Assembly (NCBI RefSeq): GCF_001854805.1
Contig: NZ_MBLO01000258.1
Location: 1 to 64,000, forward strand
Direction: 5' to 3'
Origin: Pseudofrankia coriaricola
Lineage (GTDB): Bacteria; Actinomycetota; Actinomycetes; Frankiales; Frankiaceae
DNA: 64,000 nucleotides
Positions 24,693-32,305 of this stretch are shown piece after piece. Position numbers and translations under genes: made by a program. The stretch's first letter is position 1; every line of letters starts with the position of its first letter. The notes under the pieces are model-generated. The model worked only from the letters and a program-made list of their open reading frames with translations, did no database searches and was not told the origin of the DNA.

Positions 24693-27488
24693 GTGGACCC
24701 GGTTCGGTTCGCCCTGCTGGGCATGGGAGTCGGCGCCGTCTACGCGCTGCTCGCGCAGGGCCTCGTCGTCGTCTACCGCGGCTGCGGCGTCGTGAACTTC
24801 GCCCACGGCGCGCTCGCCATGCTCGGCGCCTTCACCTACGACGAGCTGGTCCGTGGCCAGGGCTGGGCTCAGGCACCCGCCGTCGTCACCGCGGTGGCCT
24901 CGGTCGCCGCGCTCGGCGCCCTCATCCACCTGGCGGTCATGCGGCCGCTGCGGACCGCGTCGCCGCTCGCCCGGGTCATCGCGACCCTCGGCATCATGAT
25001 CATAATTCAGTCGGCGGCCACCCTGGTGTGGGGTGCCAGCCCCCGTACGGTGCGCGGCTTCCTGCCACGCTCCCCCCTGCGGCTGGGCTCCCTCACCGTC
25101 GCGTCCGACCGCCTGTGGCTGCTCGGCATCGCCGTGGTGCTCACCGCGGTGCTCACTCTGGTGTTCCGCCGCACCCAGCTGGGCCTCGCGACCCGGGCGC
25201 TCGCCGAGAACCAGACGGCGCTGGCGAGCCTCGGCTGGTCGCCGGACCTGATCGCCGTGTTGAACTGGGCACTCGGCGGCGGGCTCGCCGCACTCGCGGG
25301 CATCCTTATCGTTCCCCTTACCGGCCTGCAGATCGGCACCCTGACCTCCCTGGTCATCGTGGCGATGGCGGTGGCCCTGTTCGGCTCGTTCAGCTCTTTC
25401 TGGCTGGTCACCGCCGGCGGCCTCGGACTGGGGATCATCCAGAGCGAGCTGAACCGCTACGTCACCCAGCAGGGCGTCTCCCAGGCGGTACCGTTCTTGC
25501 TGATCCTCGCCGTCATGGTCGCGCGCGGACGCGGCCTGCCGCTGCGGGGCTCCCTAGTGGAGCACCGGCCGACCGTGGGCACCGGAAAGGTCCGCTGGCG
25601 CGTCGTGCTGCCGCTCGCGGCAGCGCTCGCCGCGCTTGCCCTCTGGGTACTGCCGGCGGCCTGGAACGCGGTGATGACCTACAGCTGCGTCATCGCCATC
25701 CTGCTGCTGTCCGTCGTCGTGCTGACCGGCTACTGCGGGCAGCTCTCCCTCGCGCAGTTCACCTTCGCGGGGATCGGCGCGTACTTCTCGGGCAGGCTGG
25801 TGGCCGCGGCGCACTGGCCGTTCGAGCTCGCCCTGCTCGCCGGCATCGCGGGAGCGGCAGCCGTGGGCACCCTGTTCGCCCTGCCGGCGCTGCGCACCCG
25901 TGGGGTCAACCTCGCCGTCATCACCCTCGGGCTCGGCTCGGCCGTCCAGGCGGTCCTGTTCAACAACGCGAGCTTCACCGGCGGCGCGGCGGGCACGACG
26001 GTCGGCCCGCCGACGTTTCTCGGCATCGGCGTCGACGCCATCGCCTCACCGGGCCGCTACGCCGTGTTCACCCTGTGCTGGCTGCTGCTGGCGACCGCGG
26101 TCGTGGCGGGCGTCCGGCGCGGCCCGTCGGGCCGGCGGATGCTGGCCGTCCGGACCAACGAGCGAGCGGCCGCCTCCCTCGGCATCGACCTCGTCCGGAC
26201 CAAGCTCTCCGCGTTCGCGCTCTCGGCCGCGCTGGCCGGGCTCGGCGGGACCCTGCTGGCGTTCACCGCCAGCACCATCACCTACGACGTCACGTTCGAC
26301 CCCACGAACTCCATCACCACAGTGACTCTCGCGGTACTCGGCGGCGTCGGCTACCTCACCGGCCCGCTACTCGGGTCGACCCTGTCGACCGGCGGCGTCG
26401 GCAGCCTCCTGACGAACTACCTCGGCGCGATCGAGGCCTGGCTCACGCTCGCCGGCGGCCTGATCTTCATTCTCCTGCTCCTACAGGATGCCAACGGGAT
26501 GGCGTCCCACAATCAGCACGCCGTCGCCCGCCTGGCGGCCAAGGCGCGCAGGAGGCCACCAGCCGGGGACGCCCGCGCGGATGCCGCCCAGGCCGCGGAC
26601 GAGCCGGCACCGGGCGCGCCCCGCCAGCCGGACACGCCCGCCGCGGACGACGAACCAGCGGGGGCCGACCTCGTCGTAGAAGGGCTCACCGTCCGGTATG
26701 GCGCCGTCGTCGCCGTCGACACGCTCGACCTGGTCGTGCGGCCTGGTGAGGTCCTGGGACTCATCGGGCCCAACGGCGCGGGCAAGACCTCGGTCATCGA
26801 CGCCGTCAGCGGATTCACCGGGGCCGTCGCCGGGTCGGTGCGGATCGGCCACACCCCACTGGAGAACCTGCCCGCCCACCGACGGGCTCGGGCCGGCCTC
26901 ACTAGAACCTTCCAGTCGCTGGAGCTGTTCGGCGATCTCACCGTCCGGGAGAACCTGCTCGCCGCCGACGGCGGGCAGGGGCGGCTCGCCGGCCTGCGCG
27001 ACCTGGTCCGGCCGGCCCACCAGCGGGTACCCGCGCCGGCCATGGCGGCGCTACGCGAGTTCGGCCTGCTCGAACACCTGGACGAGGTCGCCGACCGGCT
27101 GTCGTTCGGCCAGCGCCGGCTGGTCGCGATCGCCCGCGCACTGGCCACCGGACCGGCCGTACTCCTGCTCGACGAGCCGGCCGCCGGGCTGGACGACACC
27201 GCCAGCGCGCACCTGGGCCGGCTGGTGCGTCAGCTGGCGGACAACTGGCGCCTTGCGGTCCTGCTCGTCGAGCACGACATGGCCGTGGTCATGTCGATAT
27301 GCGACCGCGTCACCGTGGTCGACTTCGGCCGGCGCATCGCCCACGGCACACCGGCGCAGGTGAGCCAGGACCCCGCGGTACGCGCCGCCTATCTCGGCGA
27401 GCCGGAACCGGTCACCGTTCCCGACGAGGCCAACCCGCCCGGCCCAGGCGTGCCTGCCGACCCGAACGTAGCCCCGTCCCGGGCCTGA
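24693..27488 (+). CDS. LivH-LivM-LivG triple fusion, HAAT-type ABC importer
   Basis: A 931-residue protein joining three normally separate subunits. Residues 1-290 are LivH-like permease (VVNFAHGALAMLGAF). About 305-610 is LivM-like permease (GYCGQLSLAQFTFAGIGAY, LPALRTRGVNLAVITLGL). A linker of about 45 residues rich in Ala/Pro/Asp follows, then a LivG ATPase at about 660-905 with Walker A GPNGAGKTS, signature LSFGQRRL, Walker B VLLLDEPAAGLD and switch His LLVEHDM. All three domains look complete. The linker is long enough to let the ATPase dock under the permeases. It is followed by livK, and the likely LivF is at 18864-19640. The second cluster has the same fusion. Confidence 0.93.
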   Translation: MDPVRFALLGMGVGAVYALLAQGLVVVYRGCGVVNFAHGALAMLGAFTYDELVRGQGWAQAPAVVTAVASVAALGALIHLAVMRPLRTASPLARVIATLGIMIIIQSAATLVWGASPRTVRGFLPRSPLRLGSLTVASDRLWLLGIAVVLTAVLTLVFRRTQLGLATRALAENQTALASLGWSPDLIAVLNWALGGGLAALAGILIVPLTGLQIGTLTSLVIVAMAVALFGSFSSFWLVTAGGLGLGIIQSELNRYVTQQGVSQAVPFLLILAVMVARGRGLPLRGSLVEHRPTVGTGKVRWRVVLPLAAALAALALWVLPAAWNAVMTYSCVIAILLLSVVVLTGYCGQLSLAQFTFAGIGAYFSGRLVAAAHWPFELALLAGIAGAAAVGTLFALPALRTRGVNLAVITLGLGSAVQAVLFNNASFTGGAAGTTVGPPTFLGIGVDAIASPGRYAVFTLCWLLLATAVVAGVRRGPSGRRMLAVRTNERAAASLGIDLVRTKLSAFALSAALAGLGGTLLAFTASTITYDVTFDPTNSITTVTLAVLGGVGYLTGPLLGSTLSTGGVGSLLTNYLGAIEAWLTLAGGLIFILLLLQDANGMASHNQHAVARLAAKARRRPPAGDARADAAQAADEPAPGAPRQPDTPAADDEPAGADLVVEGLTVRYGAVVAVDTLDLVVRPGEVLGLIGPNGAGKTSVIDAVSGFTGAVAGSVRIGHTPLENLPAHRRARAGLTRTFQSLELFGDLTVRENLLAADGGQGRLAGLRDLVRPAHQRVPAPAMAALREFGLLEHLDEVADRLSFGQRRLVAIARALATGPAVLLLDEPAAGLDDTASAHLGRLVRQLADNWRLAVLLVEHDMAVVMSICDRVTVVDFGRRIAHGTPAQVSQDPAVRAAYLGEPEPVTVPDEANPPGPGVPADPNVAPSRA

Positions 27489-27636
27489 GTCCGTCTGGAC
27501 GGCGCCGGCGGGCACAGGCCCTGGCCGTTCTCGCCCCCGGCCGCCGGTCAGGTCCACCCACCCGCCACACCTCGCGTCCCGGCGCGCCCGCGCCGGACCG
27601 TCCATGTCCGTCCACGCCTCGATCCAAGGAGAGTCC

Positions 27637-28890
27637 ATGCGCATCCGAGCATCCGGCACGGCGGTCGCCGCGCTGTTAGCGACGGCCGTCCTTCTCACCG
27701 CCTGCGGCGGTGGCTCGTCGTCCTCGAGCTCGCCGACGGGCAGCGCCGCCCCAACGGCGAAGCTCACCGGCGCGCCGATCAAGATCGGCCAGATCGCCCC
27801 GACGGACAACTCGTTCTACAACACGCCCGACTACGTCGCCGTCGCCCGGGCGGCGGTCCGGGGCGTGAACGCCCGCGGCGGGATCAACGGCCGGCCGCTG
27901 GAACTCGTGTACTGCAATGATCAGTTCGACCCGAACAAGGCCGCGGCCTGTGCCCGGAAGCTCGTCGACGAGCACGTCGTGGCCACGGTCAAGTCCATCG
28001 TCGCCCAGGGCGGCGCGCAGGTCTCCGACATCCTCGCGAAGGCCGGCATCCCGCAGGTCGGGCTCGGCGCCCTGACCCCGACCGAGTACAAGGCCAGCAA
28101 CTCGTACCTGATGGACGGCGGTCTGAACTACCCGTACGCCGCCGCGATGATGGGCGCGGCCCAGGAAGGCCGCAAGAAGGTCTTCATCGCAACGACGGAC
28201 AACGCGCCCGCCGGCCCGTTCATCGCGGCGATGCAGCAGGTCGCGGCGAAGCTCAGCATGCAGGTTGTCGGCACCCAGAAACTCCCCGTCACCACGGCGG
28301 ACTATGCGCCGTTCGTCACGGCCATCCAGCGCAGCGGCGCGGACAGCGCCGTCATCGCGCTCACCCAGCAGGGGGTTGTCCAGACGCTGCAGGCCGCGGA
28401 CCAGAACGGCGTGCGGGTGAGCTGGCTGCTGAACTCGGGCACGCTCAGGCCGCAGGACTATGGGCAGCTCAGCGGCGACGTCACCGACACCATCATCCAC
28501 GGGACGAGTGTGCCGCCGCTGTCCGCCGCCGACGACAACCCCGCCGTCCGGCGGATGAGCGAGGATCTCCAGGCCGAGCTGGCCTCCGGTGACAAGGATG
28601 CCGACCCCAAGGCGCTATTCGGCACCTCGCTGCTCGCCTGGCCGGCGGTGGTCGCCGTGGCCGAACTGCTGGCGAAGGCCCCGACGAAGGACGCCCCCGG
28701 CCTCGTCGCGCAGCTCGACGCCGCCAAGGACCTCGACCTCGGCGTCCTTCCCCCGTGGACGCCGACAGAGTCCGTGTCCACGACCTACCCACGGATCTCC
28801 AACCCGTTCGCCTACCTCGTGAAGGTCACGGACGGGGAGCCCGTCCTGGCGTCCCCCGACCCGGTGGACGTCCGCAAGGTCCTGTCCTGA
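27637..28890 (+). CDS. livK: LivK-type substrate-binding lipoprotein
   Basis: A 417-residue periplasmic-binding-fold protein of the branched-chain amino acid/amide family. The N-terminus is a lipoprotein signal: basic MRIRA, a hydrophobic stretch LLATAVLLTAC with the lipobox cysteine, and then a Ser/Gly linker. The mature part has RGVNARGGINGRPLEL and CNDQFDPNKAAACARKL, a segment shared almost exactly with the other LivK at 35423-36628, so both systems are homologous. It should sit on the outer membrane face and pass ligand to the LivHMG fusion upstream. The ATG at 27637 follows AAGGAGAG. The ligand is unknown. Confidence 0.92.
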   Translation: MRIRASGTAVAALLATAVLLTACGGGSSSSSSPTGSAAPTAKLTGAPIKIGQIAPTDNSFYNTPDYVAVARAAVRGVNARGGINGRPLELVYCNDQFDPNKAAACARKLVDEHVVATVKSIVAQGGAQVSDILAKAGIPQVGLGALTPTEYKASNSYLMDGGLNYPYAAAMMGAAQEGRKKVFIATTDNAPAGPFIAAMQQVAAKLSMQVVGTQKLPVTTADYAPFVTAIQRSGADSAVIALTQQGVVQTLQAADQNGVRVSWLLNSGTLRPQDYGQLSGDVTDTIIHGTSVPPLSAADDNPAVRRMSEDLQAELASGDKDADPKALFGTSLLAWPAVVAVAELLAKAPTKDAPGLVAQLDAAKDLDLGVLPPWTPTESVSTTYPRISNPFAYLVKVTDGEPVLASPDPVDVRKVLS

Positions 28891-28894
28891 GCCT

Positions 28895-28932
28895 GTGGCG
28901 GGCCGGCCATCCGCGGACGGCCGGCCCGCCAC
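28895..28932. terminator. Hairpin after livK, 14-bp stem
   Basis: GTGGCGGGCCGGCC at 28895-28908 pairs with 28919-28932 around a ten-base loop, five bases after the livK stop. It probably ends or attenuates the uptake operon before the next synthetase gene. Confidence 0.65.
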
Positions 28933-28981
28933 CAGGTCCAGCCATGCCCACAGGGGCAACGCCTGGAGGGAGTCCTTCCTC

Positions 28982-30511
28982 ATGAGCACGATGTCGTTCG
29001 GCCGGGCGATGAGCACATTGGCCGACGAGGATCCCGACCGGCCGGCGGTCACCGTCGGCGCTAAGACCATGACGAGGTCCGAGCTGGAGGCGTCCTCCAA
29101 CCGGCTCGCCCGGATGCTCGCGGACCTGGGGGTCCACGAGAGCGACCTGGTCACCCTCGCCCTCCCCAACGGGCCCACCATCGTCGAGGCGACCCTCGCG
29201 ATCCTCAAGCTCGGCGCCACGCCGCAGCCGGTGTCGCCACGGCTGCCCGGCCGGGAGCTCGCCGCCATCGTCGAGCTGGCCGACTCACGGTTGGTGATCG
29301 GCGTGGACCAGGCCGTCCTGCCTGACCGCCAGGTGCTGCCCGCCGACCTGAGCGCGGACGAGTCCCACGACTCCTCACCGCTGCCGGACCGGGTCTCGGC
29401 CTGCTGGAAGGCGCCCACCTCCGGTGGCAGCACCGGGCGGCCGAAGCTGATCCTGGACGGCCAGCCCGCGCTCATCGACCCGACGACGCCCTTCGGGTTC
29501 GGCGACCGGGTGGGCGGCACCCAGCTGGTGACCTGTCCGATGTACCACAACGCGCCGTTCGGCTATGCGATCCGCGGCCTGCTCACGGGAAACCACCTCG
29601 TCGTCATGCCCCGGTTCGACGCCGAGGAGGTGCTCCGGCTCGTCGAACGTCACCGCGCAGACTGGATGATGCTGGTGCCGACGATGATGAACCGGATCTG
29701 GCGGCTGCCCGAATCCGTGCGCACCCGGTACGACCTCGGCTCCCTGCGCCGCGTCTGGCACATGGCCGGGCCGTGCGCCCCCTGGCTGAAGCAGGCGTGG
29801 ATCGACTGGCTGGGCCCGGAGCGGCTCTGGGAGCTGTACGGTTCCACCGAGCAGATCGCGGCCACGGTGATCTCTGGGACCGACTGGCTCACGCACCGGG
29901 GATCGGTCGGCCGGCCGCTGTTCGGCGAGGTGCGCGTCCGCGACCGAGGTGTCGACTGCCCGCCGGACGTCGTGGGCGAGATCTGGCTGCGCTCCCCGGG
30001 CGGCGTCACCACCTTCCGGTACCTGGGCGCCGAGGCGTCCGTGGACGACGACGGCTGGCAGACGGTCGGCGACCTCGGCTGGCTCGACGAGGACGGCTTT
30101 CTCTACCTGTCCGACCGCCGCGTCGACATGATTGTCACCGGTGGACAGAACGTGTACCCGGCCGAGGTCGAGGCCGCCCTCGACGAGCACCCGGCCGTCG
30201 TCGGCAGCGCGGTGGTCGGCCTGCCCGACACCGACCTCGGGCACCGCGTCCACGCGGTCGTCCAGGTCGGCGCGGCGCAGGCTGGCCCGGCGCAGGCCGG
30301 CGACGAGCCCGCCGCGGTCGACGAGGCAGCCCTGCGCACGTTCGTCGCGGACCGGGTCGCGCCGTACAAGGTGCCGCGCAGCGTCGAGTTCGTCACACAA
30401 CCGCTACGCGACGAGGCCGGCAAGATCCGGCGAAGCGCCATCAGGGAAGCCCGGATCGCGGCGACGGCGCCGCCCCTCGCGGCCAGCGATCCGGTCGCTG
30501 GCGAGGCGTGA
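28982..30511 (+). CDS. AMP-forming acyl-CoA synthetase
   Basis: A 509-residue ANL ligase. The P-loop is PTSGGSTGRPKL (about residue 143), with the Gly-Ser order altered but the lysine kept. YGSTEQ is at about 285, TVGDLGWLDEDGFLYLSDR at about 360, and the C-terminal catalytic lysine is in DEAGKIRRS (about 481). The WHMAGPCAPWLKQAWIDWLG segment resembles bile-acid/aryl-CoA ligase-like enzymes of actinobacteria, but the substrate cannot be fixed. There is a short Ala/Gly/Gln repeat (AQAGPAQAGDEP) in a surface loop. It lies behind livK and before a TetR gene on the same strand, and probably belongs to the same pathway as the importer. Confidence 0.9.
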   Translation: MSTMSFGRAMSTLADEDPDRPAVTVGAKTMTRSELEASSNRLARMLADLGVHESDLVTLALPNGPTIVEATLAILKLGATPQPVSPRLPGRELAAIVELADSRLVIGVDQAVLPDRQVLPADLSADESHDSSPLPDRVSACWKAPTSGGSTGRPKLILDGQPALIDPTTPFGFGDRVGGTQLVTCPMYHNAPFGYAIRGLLTGNHLVVMPRFDAEEVLRLVERHRADWMMLVPTMMNRIWRLPESVRTRYDLGSLRRVWHMAGPCAPWLKQAWIDWLGPERLWELYGSTEQIAATVISGTDWLTHRGSVGRPLFGEVRVRDRGVDCPPDVVGEIWLRSPGGVTTFRYLGAEASVDDDGWQTVGDLGWLDEDGFLYLSDRRVDMIVTGGQNVYPAEVEAALDEHPAVVGSAVVGLPDTDLGHRVHAVVQVGAAQAGPAQAGDEPAAVDEAALRTFVADRVAPYKVPRSVEFVTQPLRDEAGKIRRSAIREARIAATAPPLAASDPVAGEA

Positions 30512-30580
30512 CCCGGGGTGCGCCAGCCGGACGCGCCGGGCACCGTCGGGCGGTTCTCCCCCGGGTACTCTGACCACACC

Positions 30581-31330
30581 ATGATCGAGGAGTCCGGCGC
30601 GTCGCCGCCAGGATCTGGTCGCCCGCGACCAAACACATCCCGGCGGCAGCTCGTCGAGGAGAAGATCTACGATGCCGCGGCTCGGCGCTTCGCGACCCGG
30701 GGGTTCGCCGGCACCAACCTCACGGACATCGCCGAGGACGTCGGCGTCACCCGGCAGGCCCTTTACCACTACGTGGCGAACAAGGAGGCCCTGTTGGCCC
30801 GGCTCGCGGACGCGGCCATCCACGCCACCGCCGCGGCGCTCGACACGGCGGCGGCCACACCGACCGGACCCGCCGCGGGTCTGCGCCGGCTCGCCCATCT
30901 GCTGGTGCTTGCCTCCATCGAGCACGCCTATCTCTACCGCGCGGTCGCACTGAGCGCGCACCATCTGGCCGCGGACGAGGCCGCGGCCTACGCCGACGCC
31001 CGCCGCGCCGTGCACGACCGGATCGGCGCCCTCCTCGCCGAAGGTGTGCGCGACGGGGTGTTCCTCCCGCTGGACGAGCAGGTCGCGGCGCACGGCATCG
31101 AGCACCTGGTCACGGCGCCGGCCTGGTGGTCCGAACCGGGCTGTGGGGTGCAGCCCCATCTCGCCGCCGAGCAGATCGCCGCCATGGCGCTGCGCGGCGT
31201 GGCGCGGGGCGGTGGCGACGCGACGGCGAGAGGCGGGCCGTCCTGGGCGATCGCGCGGCTGCGGACCGATCTCGACTATCTCGAACGGTCGCTGCGACTG
31301 CCCTCGGCCGCGCCTCCCGACGGGGAGTAG
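30581..31330 (+). CDS. TetR-family transcriptional regulator
   Basis: A 249-residue TetR protein. After a polar leader of about 25 residues, the HTH runs KIYDAAARRFATRGFAG, LTDIAEDVGVTRQALYHYV and NKEALLARL, typical for the family. The rest is an alpha-helical ligand domain. The ATG at 30581 is the first good start after the upstream gene's stop. It follows the synthetase on the same strand and may control the importer/synthetase genes. No clear operator was found nearby. Alternative: a repressor acting at a distance on the AT-rich islands. Confidence 0.85.
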   Translation: MIEESGASPPGSGRPRPNTSRRQLVEEKIYDAAARRFATRGFAGTNLTDIAEDVGVTRQALYHYVANKEALLARLADAAIHATAAALDTAAATPTGPAAGLRRLAHLLVLASIEHAYLYRAVALSAHHLAADEAAAYADARRAVHDRIGALLAEGVRDGVFLPLDEQVAAHGIEHLVTAPAWWSEPGCGVQPHLAAEQIAAMALRGVARGGGDATARGGPSWAIARLRTDLDYLERSLRLPSAAPPDGE

Positions 31331-31385
31331 GCCCTTCCCGCCGATTGACCAGGTCGGGTGGAACAGGCCGATCCGCGGCTCGGTC

Positions 31386-31500
31386 TCGAGACCAACATGT
31401 GCGAGACCGATGACGGCGACTGGTGTAGGGCAGCCGCCGCCCGGGTGACACTGCCGTAGTCGGCCACGGCAACGACGACCCGTAGCGCCCGCAGCTCCAT
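31386..31500 (-). pseudogene. LysR-type regulator stub (HTH only)
   Basis: From the ATG at 31500 on the minus strand the frame gives MELRALRVVVAVADYGSVTR and then AAAALHQSPSSVSHMLV, an unmistakable start of a LysR-type DNA-binding domain. After 38 residues similarity stops; the rest of the about 300-residue protein is absent and the continuing frame runs antisense over the end of the TetR gene. The gene was cut, probably by the same process that made the other relics. Apart from this stub the gap 31331-31546 holds nothing. Confidence 0.8.
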
Positions 31501-31546
31501 TCGCCCACTCACCTCTCGTCGGCGCGACCCGGCCGGTGTTTCGTGG

Positions 31547-32305
31547 TCATCGCGAGCCGGCGGTAGCGGCGGGACCCGTGAGGTAGGAGTGAGTGATGTC
31601 CTCGATCCGGCCGCGCAGCTGTTCGCTGCTGCCGCGCAGTTGGACCGTCCCGCGGGCCAGTACGTAGCCGCGGTCGGCGTATTGCAGCGCCTTGGCGATG
31701 TGCTGCTCGACCAGCAGCACGCCGACGCCGTCGTCGGCACAGCGGCGCACTGCCTCCAGCAGCCGCTCGACGACCAGCGGCGCCAGCCCGAGGGACAGCT
31801 CGTCGGCGAGCAGCAGAGCTGGCCGGCGGCCCAGTGCCCGGCCCAGGGCGAGCATCTGCTGCTGGCCGCCGGACAGCAGCCCGACCCGGGTCCGCCGCAT
31901 CGCGGCGAGTTCCGGGAAGAGATCCAGGGACACGTCCGGGTCGCTGCCGGAGACCCGGAGGTTCTCGTCGACCGTCAGGCTCATGAAGACCGACCGTTCC
32001 TCGGTGACGAGGCCCAGGCCGGCGCGTGCCCGGAGGTGCAGGGGAGCGTTGGTCGCCGCACCCCGCCAGCGCACCTCGCCGGCCAGGGCGGGCAGCTCGC
32101 CGGCCAGGGTGAGCAAGGTCGTCGTCTTGCCCGCACCGTTCGGGCCGAGCAGCACGACGACCTCACCGGCGCGCACCTCGAGGTCGAGGTCCCGGACGAC
32201 CGCGAGCGCGCCGTAGCCGGCCGACAGGCTCCTGGCTTCGATCAACGTTGTCATCCCCGCTCCCGTCCTCTCCGTGCCCGACTCGCTCGTCGATGTCGTT
32301 CTCAT
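31547..32305 (-). CDS. livF: LivF-type ABC transporter ATPase
   Basis: A 252-residue HAAT ATPase. Walker A GPNGAGKTT, LVTEERSVFMSL, signature LSGGQQQML, Walker B ALLLADEL and the switch region LLVEQHIAK are all present. It is similar along its length to the LivF at 18864-19640, so the two importers are sister systems. The ATG at 32305 overlaps the stop of the LivHMG gene upstream in ATGA, favouring coupled translation; an internal ATG 17 codons later (MTTLIEARSL) with GGGAGCGGGG before it is a real alternative. It completes the second importer with the fusion protein and LivK upstream. Confidence 0.9.
   Translation of the reverse strand: MRTTSTSESGTERTGAGMTTLIEARSLSAGYGALAVVRDLDLEVRAGEVVVLLGPNGAGKTTTLLTLAGELPALAGEVRWRGAATNAPLHLRARAGLGLVTEERSVFMSLTVDENLRVSGSDPDVSLDLFPELAAMRRTRVGLLSGGQQQMLALGRALGRRPALLLADELSLGLAPLVVERLLEAVRRCADDGVGVLLVEQHIAKALQYADRGYVLARGTVQLRGSSEQLRGRIEDITHSYLTGPAATAGSR

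Noticed and set aside
24209-26749. A very long second frame over the LivHMG gene and synthetase end
   Set aside because: It is Arg/Gly/Pro-rich, has no domain, and its codons show the wrong GC pattern; it is a by-product of high GC in the real frame.
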